This document shows, in pieces, positions 53,870-62,204 of a DNA stretch of 64,000 bases. The position numbers and the translations under genes were made by a program. A model generated the notes under the pieces. It saw only the letters and a list, made by a program, of their open reading frames with translations. It was not told where the DNA came from and did not search any database. How positions within the stretch are numbered: position 1 is the stretch's first letter; each line of letters opens with the position of its first letter. Origin of the DNA: Phytophthora quininea (Eukaryota; Oomycota; Peronosporomycetes; Peronosporales; Peronosporaceae); the NCBI GenBank assembly GCA_011947345.1, contig JAAVTG010000788.1, positions 124,001 through 188,000 on the forward strand, given 5' to 3'.

Positions 53870-55059
53870 ATGCGCGTCCAATACATCTTGCTGTTCGTTG
53901 CCGTCGCTGCCTTCGCAAGTGTCGATGCAGACTCAATACCCACGGAATCAAGGCTGTCCACTGTCGCTAGTAAGCGGTTCCTGAGAACGTCGCAAGTTTA
54001 CTCCTTCCAAGACCAAGACGACGACGAAGAGCGAGGTGTGCCCGGACTTGCGGCAGTTGACGACGTCGCCGAAAAGCTCAAGTTGTGGCAAACCCAAGGG
54101 ACAAAGGTGGACGACGCCTTCGACTCGTTAAAACTGGGAGCTTCTGCAGACAACCTCTTCACTAACCCGCAGTGGAAGACGTGGGCTACGTACGTGTATA
54201 TGATGAAGAAAAATAATGCAGACGAAGAGATTGTCACCAAGTTGATGCGTGTGTTCGGCGTCGACAAATTGGCGAGTATACTCGATACGGCGAAGCAGAA
54301 CCCTCGCATTAAGGGGATTGCCAATTTATTAGAGGCTGCGCAGTACAAGTTTTGGCTCAAGAACACCTACTCGAATACGCCTGAGCAAATTTTCAAGACA
54401 CTTAAGGTGGAGCAGCAGTCAGATAATTTATTCGACAGTCCTCAACTTGCCAGTTGGGTTGGCTATCTCAAACTTTACAACGAAAAAGTACCCGACAAGA
54501 AGAAGACAGAACTCGAATGGTTCCAGAAGATTTATGGTGAAGAGAAGTTCATGAACTTGCTCTTTTCCGCCGAGTATGCGAAGAGTGCAGGTGCCGCTGG
54601 CTTGAAGAATCAAATGGTGCAGAGTTGGTTGGAGTTCACGACGCCGCCAGCCAAGATTTTCAAACAGCTCAAGCTCGACCAGGCTGGAGATGATCTCCTC
54701 AAACAGCCGTCGTTGGTCTACTGGGTCAAGTACATGAAACTCTTCAACAAGGCGATCCCTCGAAAGGAAACGTCCATGCTCAAGACGTTTACAGACAGCT
54801 ATGGAGAGGTTGGTTTGGCCCAAATCCTACAGAAGGCTACGACAGCAGAAGACACCAAGAAGGTCGCTACCAACCTGCAGTCTGCGCAGTTCAAGCAGTG
54901 GATGTCTCCGCCGTTGGAGAGAACCCCGACGACGTGTTTACGAAGGTGCTGAAACTGGACCCGAAGAACTTGCAAACCTCCGACGCAGACATTTGGCGCG
55001 CGTACTACCGGGCCTACGACGAGGAATTCCCGGGCAAATTGTTTTCCTTTACGCGATAG
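53870..55059 (+). CDS. RxLR-LWY effector, copy 5
   Basis: I choose ATG 53870 because it begins a clear signal peptide (MRVQYILLFVAVAAFASVDA); an open frame further upstream has no leader. KRFLR and DDDEER follow, then four LWY-type repeats. The first half differs markedly from copy 4, but 54536-55049 is 99.4% identical to 52591-53104, including the shared C-terminal frame change (stop at 54952; the alternative frame runs to TAG 55057-55059). The sharp switch from diverged to nearly identical sequence suggests gene conversion. Confidence 0.87.
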
Positions 55060-55857
55060 AGACCGTAATTCGCGTAGCAGTAATATAGAGCTTTCCACCC
55101 AACTCAAAACTCCTCGTTCTCGACAATCTCGCGGCAGCAAACACAGCGCATTGCGTCCGCCTTGCGAGCGGCTTTTTGGCCTCAAAATTCGCTATGTCGT
55201 TCCATTCGTATTCCCATCCTTCACGTTGTGTGTGGGCCTTGACATAGCAAAACAATACTTCTCTTCCTTCGACGCCCTTCACCAATTCCTCGACAATATC
55301 CCTGTTCTTGACGGGCGTTCCTCTCGTGGTCACCCACCCGTTTCGACGCCACACATAAACGAATCTCTCCATGGTGTTGACGAAGAATTCACTGCTGGTG
55401 AAAATCACTATTGACAGATGCTTGTTCGAATCCACCACCGCAGCACGTTTGAGAGCTGCTAGAGCAGCACTGAATTCCGCTCGGTTGCTGGTAGCTCTGT
55501 GGTTATCGTTCAGAACTTTGATTTCGTTCCATTCGTCGTGGCCGGGGAACAAACAACCGTAGGCTGCGGTGCAGTCGAATTCACCATTGCGAACTGCACT
55601 CCCGTCACAGAATGCCGCGATGGTGTCTGTCCCCGGAGTGGAAACCCGGAAAGCTTTAAAAATATCCCCCCTCGGCTGCACGTAAGGGGTCGATCGATGA
55701 TCATCCCATACAAGACCAGATACTCCTCCGCTTGCGTGAGATTCTCGAACTTCTTCCAGCGCGAGTTGGAACACCCAGAAGTACTCGCGAGCGCATCGCT
55801 CAGAGCAGTAAAGACCCCAATCGTGAAGCCATTCACAACCGCGTAGTAAGTCTCCAT
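55049..55857 (-). pseudogene. RNase H1 copy with lost catalytic residues
   Basis: ATG 55857 opens the hybrid-binding domain (YYAVVNGFTIGVFTALSDAL, RWKKFENLTQAEEYL). The frame then changes near 55650, and the RNase H domain reads FCDGSAVRNG and SNRAEFSAAL. The third catalytic site is FTSSEFF where the working copy at 33920-34657 has FTDSELL, so Asp has become Ser. The last acidic site (NKTD in the working copy) is not conserved (DIAN). Even if the frame were intact, two of four metal-binding residues are gone. The 3' end overlaps the end of RxLR copy 5. Confidence 0.75.
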
Positions 55858-55989
55858 TGACCTGACCGCTGGCGAGGGAATTGAAGAATGACCGCTGCGA
55901 ATTCCCTCCCGCAGAGATGACGCGAGACGGATGCACCAAGTCGAAGTGAATTAACCCTTTACTACCAGCTTTCTAGCAAAGAAAAAAGG

Positions 55990-57077
55990 TTACTTCGTCT
56001 CCTCGGGAGCTTCCAGTGACTTGGCGGCCATCTCCAGTGCACCTTCGAACGTTCGGTTGCCTCCGATAAACCCCGCCGTGTGCACGAACGTGCATCCTTC
56101 AACCCTGGCCACTTGCGAGAGTTCGTCGTCCCGTAGTCCACGCCAGGCCGGCAGCAATCCCTTGCGCAGTGCAAACGATCCAGGCTCGACATTTAGCGCC
56201 TGCACTCGCGTCATATTGCCCGTTGCATCTCCGTACAACACGAACTTGATCTGCCCTGGGATCAGCAGCTTCTCCTCCAAGTCATGGAGATGCGACTTCC
56301 ACGGACAGTAGTCGGGGAAGTGCACGATCTCTCCAGACTTGTGGGTTTGGAAGCGTTTGGCCACGGCCTTCTCGACGATCTCACGGGCGGGCAGCCACGA
56401 GTGCACGAGGTCGTGGATGGCGTCCGTGAATTCGGTGATCGTCAGGTACATGGCCTGGTTGAACTGTTCGTTGACGCGCGTCTCGCTCTGGTCCTCGTTC
56501 CAACGAGGGTTCAAGTACCCGACTCGGCTACTGAGCGAGGTGGACACTTGGTAGTTCAATGCGCCTCCGCCAGAGGACACTTCGACGCCGTTGTCGATGC
56601 CGTCAATGTGCTCGACAAAGTTCTTGTAAGCTTTTGGTGGAGGATCTCGAGTGTCTCCTCGTCCAGGGCAGTAGGACCCGCGAGGACCTGGATGATCTCC
56701 TTGCCAAAGTGCTTGTAGACGAGTCCGGCGCTGGACAGTTTGGTGGACTTGTTGGCGTCAAACGTACCGTCAAAAGTGCGCTGGTGATGGTCGAACCGCT
56801 GCGTCTGCGGGTCGTAGAGTCCTCCAACGTCCACCACTGCCTCACACAGAGATAGTTTCGCTTCGTCACGCGTGCGTAGAATGTCGTGAGCAGCGAACTT
56901 GGGTAAGAGTTTCAGCATGGACACAGCCAGCGCCTCGTCACAGTGGAATGTGCCGTTGTGAGTGCCAATGTACTTCGTGACGCCCTCGGAGATGGTGGAG
57001 GTCACGCGGGCATTGCGGAAGGCCGCGAAGGTCGGGGACGAGGCCACGAAGGCCGCAGCTTTGGTCGGGACGGCCAT
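55990..57077 (-). CDS. MYG1: MYG1 family exonuclease (one frameshift)
   Basis: ATG 57077 begins a Ala/Ser/Thr/Arg-rich leader of about 25 residues that could be a mitochondrial signal. The MYG1 (UPF0160) protein follows: YIGTHNGTFHCDEALAVSML, VVDVGGLYDPQTQRFDHHQR (the DHH-type metal motif), and KLSSAGLVYKHFG. At the AA pair 56628-56629 one missing base shifts the frame; the second half (GYLNPRW, EIVEKAVAKRF, FVHTAGFIGGN) continues to 55990. MYG1 is a DHH-superfamily 3'-5' RNA exonuclease acting in nucleus and mitochondria. In a conserved gene the single-base break is most likely a consensus error. Confidence 0.9.
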
Positions 57078-57187
57078 AGCGAGTTTGAGACCGTTTGCAC
57101 CACTGGAATGAAACGACTGGAAGTGACTATGGGTCTATAAGGTGTGCTACATTGTAATGTGGAACAGGTACAAGTTGAAGTTGCCTT

Positions 57188-58725
57188 TCATTCGCGGATA
57201 GACTTAGTTTTGACGAATTTGGCGCAGAAGAAGCCCATCGTGTCTAGATCCGAGTTGGCAGGGTCGAAGCGTTGCACCAGAGCAGCGTCGTGCTCGCTGA
57301 GTCCTTGATTTGTCAGTCCTTGGTCTCCAATATGGGCTACTCCTTGAGAGACGAGTTCCAACGGGTAGTTCTCGAGCGCATGCAGCACCATCTGCTCATT
57401 CTCCTTCGGATTAATCGTACAGGTCGAGTAGACGAGCGTCCCACCAGGTTTCAGCAGGAAGGACGCGCACCAGAGGAAGTTGCGCTGCATGTTGGTGTAC
57501 TCGGCGAGGTTGTCGGCGTCTCCGGCGTGGAGCAGTCGCGGACGCAGTCCCAATGCAGAGCACGGCGGGTCCAGCAGGATCCGATCAAAAGTCTCCGGGA
57601 AGAAGCCTTCTACTTGCAAGAGACGAGCTTGGCTCGGGGTATTTACCTTGGCACGCGCGAGAACCTGCGCTACACTTGTAAAGTCGGCACTGTTCCCTTG
57701 AGCATCGACCTTCTCCTTGGGCAAGACCGAGTGCGTGGAGTCCATCTTGAGAGGTACGATACAGTCGAGTTTCAGCTCTTCGCAGAGCGTACGCAGCTCC
57801 AGCGCTTTCCTTTTAGAGCGATCACACGCCACCAAAGTGCCGCGGTTCTTCATCAACGTCGCTACGTGAGAAGTTTTACCTCCCGGAGCAGCACACATGT
57901 CCAGAATCACGTCTCCTTCCTGCGGATCCAGCACGTGAGCCACCACAGAACACGGCAAGTTCTGTACGTAAATCTCTCCACGTAAAACGCCGTTCATAGG
58001 CGGCGCGTCAGCACAAACGCGCACCAACTGGGTGACTGCAAGGCCTCGAACAGCTCGGAAGATCTCTGTACGTGCCATCTTCGTGACTCCGCGAGCGATC
58101 AGCAGCTTGCGGCCAGTGTGCGAGGCAAAGTCGCTGCCTCTGGTATGGTTGTGGTCTAAATCAACGAACACATTGACCCGATCTTCGGCGTTGATGCCGC
58201 TGCTAGCACTCATCACTCCTCGAGCGAAGATGTCACTACCTCGAAGCACAGCTTCGCCACAGAGCCGGTCGACAACGATACTCTTCAGCTCTGGATTGTA
58301 CTCTACGCTCTCCGCTCCGGTGGCTGCTGATGGGATCATCACCACGTCAGGAAGCGACGCATGCTCGAACGCTTGAATGGGTTGTCGACTGTTGTCCAGA
58401 GCTGCTAATTGAGCGTTAAAGCTCTCCATATGAGGCTGCAGAGCTTCCAAAGCTTGCTCACGAGTCAGACGCAATGTATTGACTCGAACCGCTGTGAACG
58501 CAGGCCTATAGCATTGGGTTTGGTCCAAGTGAGACCGATTGATACATTGGAAAGGAATGACTGGCTGGGAGAGACTTACGGTCGAGCGAGTGCCTTCTTG
58601 ATGTCGGTCCAATGCGGCTCGCCATACGCAGCGCTAAGCTCCTGCTCGACTTCTTCAGGGAATGTCACTGAGAACGCGTCCAGCGTCGTGGCGTCTTCGA
58701 CCGCAGCGGCTTCGAGCGGTGCCAT
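57188..58725 (-). CDS. NSUN6: NSUN6-like tRNA m5C methyltransferase, two exons
   Basis: Exon 1 (58580-58725) starts at ATG 58725 (MAPLEAAAVED) and ends in KALARP. An intron at 58506-58579 (GTAAGT...CTATAG) joins in frame to exon 2 (57188-58505), giving 487 residues. A PUA domain lies in the first half (IFARGVMSASSGI...GRKLLIARGVTKM). The NOL1/NOP2/Sun methyltransferase domain follows with the SAM loop LDMCAAPGGKTSHVATLM, the DPPCSALG motif and the STCTINPKENE motif; the Cys of TCT is the catalytic base and the Cys of PPC the release residue. PUA plus this domain is the NSUN6 layout, which methylates the 3' end of certain tRNAs. Both exons are free of frame breaks. Confidence 0.92.
58506..58579 (-). 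other. Intron of the NSUN6-like gene
   Basis: 74 bases, GTAAGT donor and CTATAG acceptor on the minus strand, splitting a Pro codon. The splice keeps one frame from the ATG to the methyltransferase domain. Confidence 0.8.
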
Positions 58726-58949
58726 TGATGCAGTCAGGCTCAAAATGTAATGAACACCAAATTACATATTAAGTACGATTTTTGCATGCGACGTGTGAGA
58801 ATTTCCACTTGAATTGGCTACATTTCTGTTACAAGACGTGAATGACGTTGTAGTTGAAGTTGCCTCGAATGATGGTCGTATCAATCCAAAAAGGTATCAA
58901 ACCAACTGCGTCATTCACAAACTTACCAACTTCTTCAAAGACCTCCACT

Positions 58950-59701
58950 ATGGCCTCACGAGCTCGCCCTTCGAAGCGTATTGCTGCCTCCTACCCTCGC
59001 AACAAGAAGACTGCACCCAAGCTCCCTGTCCAGACACAGCTCCAACACCAACTGACGGTCCTGAACTGGGAAGATGTGCTGGTGCCAATGACCTGGCTCG
59101 GTCTTCATTTCGGTCTCGGCAAGTCGACCGAGTCCATCCAACACGCTTTTTACAGAGCCAAAACTCTCCCCAAGTGCTTCGCTTTCTGGCTCTGATTGAG
59201 CAGCGCATCATGGTGCTTTTAACGGAGGCCATGCAGATTGGACCAGTGTTCATCACCAGCGAGTTCACGACTGTCTATGTGGAGCTGGTGAGCAGCTTGT
59301 TCTTCCCGCAGTTGACAGCGGCACTAAGGAGTGCTGCCAGTGGGATTTACGTCGTCGGCATCCCGGATACAAACCTCTCGCTAATGGAGTTAAGACAGTG
59401 GAAAGCAAATCTCCTCCAGACGGCGATTTTGGAAGGAGTCTTTGCTGGATCAAGCGCCGTTGATGTCAAGCGATTGTTAAAGAGCTCGAACGCGCCCCAG
59501 ATTGGCGTGGTTGCCATATGCGCTGGAGAGATCGACATGAACGCAGCCTCGGCAGCAAACTTGATCGCACCGAATGCGATTATCAAACGATTGAAAGTAA
59601 AACCAAGTCGACTAGAAGACTTCTACACGCAGTTTGAGGCACTGATTGAGTTTGTCAAGAGGTACAGCAGCTCCACGACTCCTGTCAGCATCAACTTGTA
59701 A
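58950..59701 (+). CDS. HAD-superfamily-like protein (one frameshift)
   Basis: ATG 58950 starts a basic N terminus (MASRARPSKRIAAS), then LTVLNWEDVLVPMTWLG, which resembles the DxDxT nucleophile loop (LDWDDTLLP) of a HAD-like family common in oomycetes. After a frame change at the T run 59147-59151, IEQRIMVLLTEAMQIGPVFI and TSEFTTVYVELVSSLF follow, comparable to the VTNAE.GWVELS block of that family. The nucleophile Asp is replaced by Asn-Trp-Glu, so the protein may lack phosphatase activity. The assignment rests on remembered family patterns; the family itself has no settled function. Confidence 0.5.
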
Positions 59702-59769
59702 GATATAAAACGTAACGAAATACAAGAATAATCGCCGAACGAAGCATCAGATTTGGTGGCAAATGCTTA

Positions 59770-60425
59770 TCATTTCTTTGCCAACTCGCGCACGTAGCCC
59801 TGCCAGAACAGATAGGCATTGTCTTTCTTCAGCTCGTCGAGCGTTTTTCCAAGCGTTTGCACCCGCAAGACCTTTTTGACATCGTTGGAGCTCCAGCCTT
59901 GACCTTTCCAGGTTTTGTACTGCCGCGCTTGAAACGTCCGAAAGAGTTTGTCGAGCTTGGGGTCCTTCATCATGGCGACCAGCAGCAGCGGGACCTCTTC
60001 CTCGGGCACCCGTTTCGTCATGGCTTTGAAAATGTTGGTGTAAGAGGCAGCCACGTTGTCTTCGCCTTGGACCGCAGCATACTTGAGCGAGTACTTGAAC
60101 CACGACATCATCGTCTTCTCGTTGAGCGGTACCCCTGCGGTCTGCAGCTTGTCGAGCGCCATTAGCGGAGTGTTCCCATTGAATAGCCACACTTTGTACT
60201 TCAGCTTCAAAACAAGAGTGTTAAGACCCCTCTCTTCTTCGTCAGTGGTACCGGTATCGACAGCCTTTGAAGAGGTTGGAAAGCTGTTTGGAATGGTTTC
60301 GTTCTCCCTGCGTCGTCCAATTTTCTCGTAACAGGTAATACCGAAGATGCTGGACCGAACTGCGCCGCCGATGTGACTGCGACGAGAACTGCCACTGCCA
60401 GCAGCACAGGCTGCTTGGGACGCAT
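59770..60425 (-). CDS. RxLR-like WY effector, copy 6 (one frameshift)
   Basis: I choose ATG 60425, which opens a signal peptide (MRPKQPVLLAVAVLVAVTSA). An RxLR-like R-K-L-D follows at about residue 37, then, after a frame change at the G run (coding strand) near 60314, a DEEERG motif. The body (LVLKLKYKVWLFNGNTPLMA, MSWFKYSLKYA, FRTFQARQYKTWKGQG) resembles a single WY/LWY-type helical bundle, distinct from copies 1-5. An earlier upstream ATG at 60549 belongs to the neighbouring transposon and gives no signal peptide in frame. One extra base makes a protein of about 218 residues. It is probably a secreted host-directed effector with a degenerate RxLR. Confidence 0.7.
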
Positions 60426-60509
60426 CAGTGCTTGGTGGTTGGAGGGCAAACGACAAAGTGGGAGAAAGACTCAAGAAGTGAGACGGGATGTGCTGATGGA
60501 CACACTCAG

Positions 60510-60517
60510 ACGTTTTC
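60510..60517. repeat. 8-bp target duplication, left
   Basis: ACGTTTTC directly precedes the left inverted repeat; the same 8 bp directly follows the right inverted repeat at 61627-61634. Confidence 0.85.
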
Positions 60518-60550
60518 AGAGGAATTTCCATAACCAAGTGGAATTCCACT
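60518..60550 (+). repeat. Left terminal inverted repeat
   Basis: Reads AGAGGAATTTCCATAACC, then AAGTGGAATTCCACT. It lies 85-125 bp upstream of the start codon of RxLR copy 6. Confidence 0.85.
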
Positions 60551-60702
60551 TACTCTTACCTCCAGCAGTGACGATTTCCATAAGCAAGTGGATCTGGTCG
60601 TTGTAGCCAAGAAAACGCGCGATGATGTCCATAAGTAAGTGGGTGGGCTGGGACGGGTATTTTCTTACTTTTTCTTTCTTCAGTGTCGAATCTCCAAGCT
60701 CA

Positions 60703-61002
60703 ATGGTGAAGGTCAAGTCGAAGATGCGCGTCCCCAGGAAGCGTGGCCGCCCGAGAAAGTGCCTCCGGTGTCAACGTGTTTTGAAAACGCCTGCAGGACT
60801 ACGGAAGCACCTTCAGCGCGTGTTCCCGTGTGGCGACGAGGCAGAAACTTCTCGTGAAGCCGATCGCAGGGCGAGAGCTCGTCTCGCGAGCAAGAACTAT
60901 CGCTCGCGCAAGAAGCTCAAGCTGTCGCTTGAACAGTGGAAAACGGTGGAAGCGCAGGCTGCTGCAGCTCAACTTGGGCTCAGAACTTTCGTCAGCATGT
61001 AG
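60703..61002 (+). CDS. Small nuclear-type protein inside the transposon: AT-hook, C2HC zinc-finger-like and basic region
   Basis: ATG 60703 gives 99 residues. PRKRGRPRK is an AT-hook (Gly-Arg-Pro core). CLRC...H...C (CxxC-x12-H-x5-C) could be a zinc site. ADRRARARLASKNYRSRKK resembles a bZIP basic region (Asn-x-x-Arg core) but no leucine zipper follows. Three DNA-binding motifs in 99 residues suggest a nuclear protein. No known transposon protein is recognised. It may be a captured host gene or the element's own factor. No frame breaks. Confidence 0.5.
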   Translation: MVKVKSKMRVPRKRGRPRKCLRCQRVLKTPAGLRKHLQRVFPCGDEAETSREADRRARARLASKNYRSRKKLKLSLEQWKTVEAQAAAAQLGLRTFVSM

Positions 61003-61593
61003 TGGTGAGGTTCACTAATTATAGCTGGACGTTGACACGTTACTACTACATAGTATACTAGTTGTTGTGCCATTCTTTTCATGCGTACACGCTGCGGCGG
61101 CTGCATTCAAGATGGAACTCCAATTGCTAACCTTTACGATGCCGACCGACTTTCGCTCCAACACTTTCGAGACACATACACGCTGAAGTTTGTCCTTTCC
61201 GATTGATTCTACGCTTACAATCGATACGTCCTGCCGCATGTCTGTCGTTCCGACTTCGCCGAGTGAAAAAGGCTCACGAGGAGAAAAACCAGGACCCAAA
61301 GAGAAGCATAAACGATGTAACACGAAAGGGAGCAAGAAGTAGAAGTGGAGGCGACGAACCAGCAAGTTGATATGTTGCTCCTTTAATCAAAATACGCATT
61401 TCCATTTTCCATGATTTCATCTCCGATTGTCGTGATGGTAGTAGGTTTTTCTGTCAATAAGTCATGATTTTCTTGCCAAATGCTATGGTTTTCTCGCCAC
61501 TTTCTATCCAAGTCTCATGACCGACCAACTAGTTGCAAACATATACGCACAAAGAGAGTGGGCTCAGTCTCTACACACGCTTTGGAAAAAGCA

Positions 61594-61626
61594 AGTGAAA
61601 TTCCACTTGGTTATGGAAATTCCTCT
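61594..61626 (-). repeat. Right terminal inverted repeat
   Basis: The reverse complement matches 60518-60550 with one mismatch. It is followed directly by the 8-bp duplication 61627-61634. Confidence 0.85.
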
Positions 61627-62204
61627 ACGTTTTCCCCTTGGCGAACTATACGTCGGTTGTTAAGGCTGCTGCTACAGTATAAGGATATGTTATTTTCCAT
61701 TGATGACTGGCAATGGGCCGCTGGTGGCCCTGTGGTTGAAAGTTCCGGCAATTCCACAAATCTCCAGCTGGCTCCGGTTCGTACCTACGCTAGCCAACGT
61801 AGAAACCAGCATACTCAGGGGTAAAAGATTTACTGTAAATACACCACCACGATGAATGACTGGGTGTGACCAACAAGTACACACTGAATTGCTAGCTCGG
61901 TCCTTCAGCAACTCCATCTGGCCAGCAACACGAAACTCAATTTGATCGGTACACAGTCGCATTTTTTCTTTGTCTTTTACTTTCCCATTTGAGGTGGTTT
62001 TCGGAAGAGCGCTAGCAGTTCTCTCCTCCCCATTTCCTACACGTACGCAAACTCCAACCACTAGATCGACAGACTACTCCCGAATCCGCTGGCTTTCTCC
62101 CTTTCCTGCGTTCCCTCTGTCAGATTCGTCTTGTTCTGCTTTCCTGTTGTATCTCGGGCTGCCGTTGCCTTCCTTGGGCAAACACTCTGCGCCTACCAGA
62201 GCGT
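61627..62204. other. Intergenic between the transposon and the kinase gene
   Basis: No gene recognised; the first eight bases are the right target duplication. The 3' end of the kinase gene borders it on the right. Confidence 0.4.

Larger units (their letters stand above)
60518..61626. mobile_element. Non-autonomous DNA transposon with long inverted repeats
   Basis: The ends 60518-60550 and 61594-61626 are inverted copies of AGAGGAATTTCCATAACC and the following AAGTGGAATTYCACTT; one mismatch in the first 33 bases and weaker match to about 40. Identical 8-bp sequences ACGTTTTC flank the element. An 8-bp duplication fits the hAT class, but the ends do not look like the usual CAGGG of hAT, so the superfamily stays open. 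Degenerate copies of the terminal motif recur inside, at 60574-60592 and 60626-60643. No transposase is present. One coding frame lies inside (60703-61002). Confidence 0.85.

Noticed and set aside
60635..60683. Possible 49-base intron (GTAAGT...TTCAG) before the transposon gene
   Set aside because: Joining the sides leads into a stop within a few codons, so it does not extend the 60703-61002 frame; the GTAAGT is part of the repeated terminal motif.
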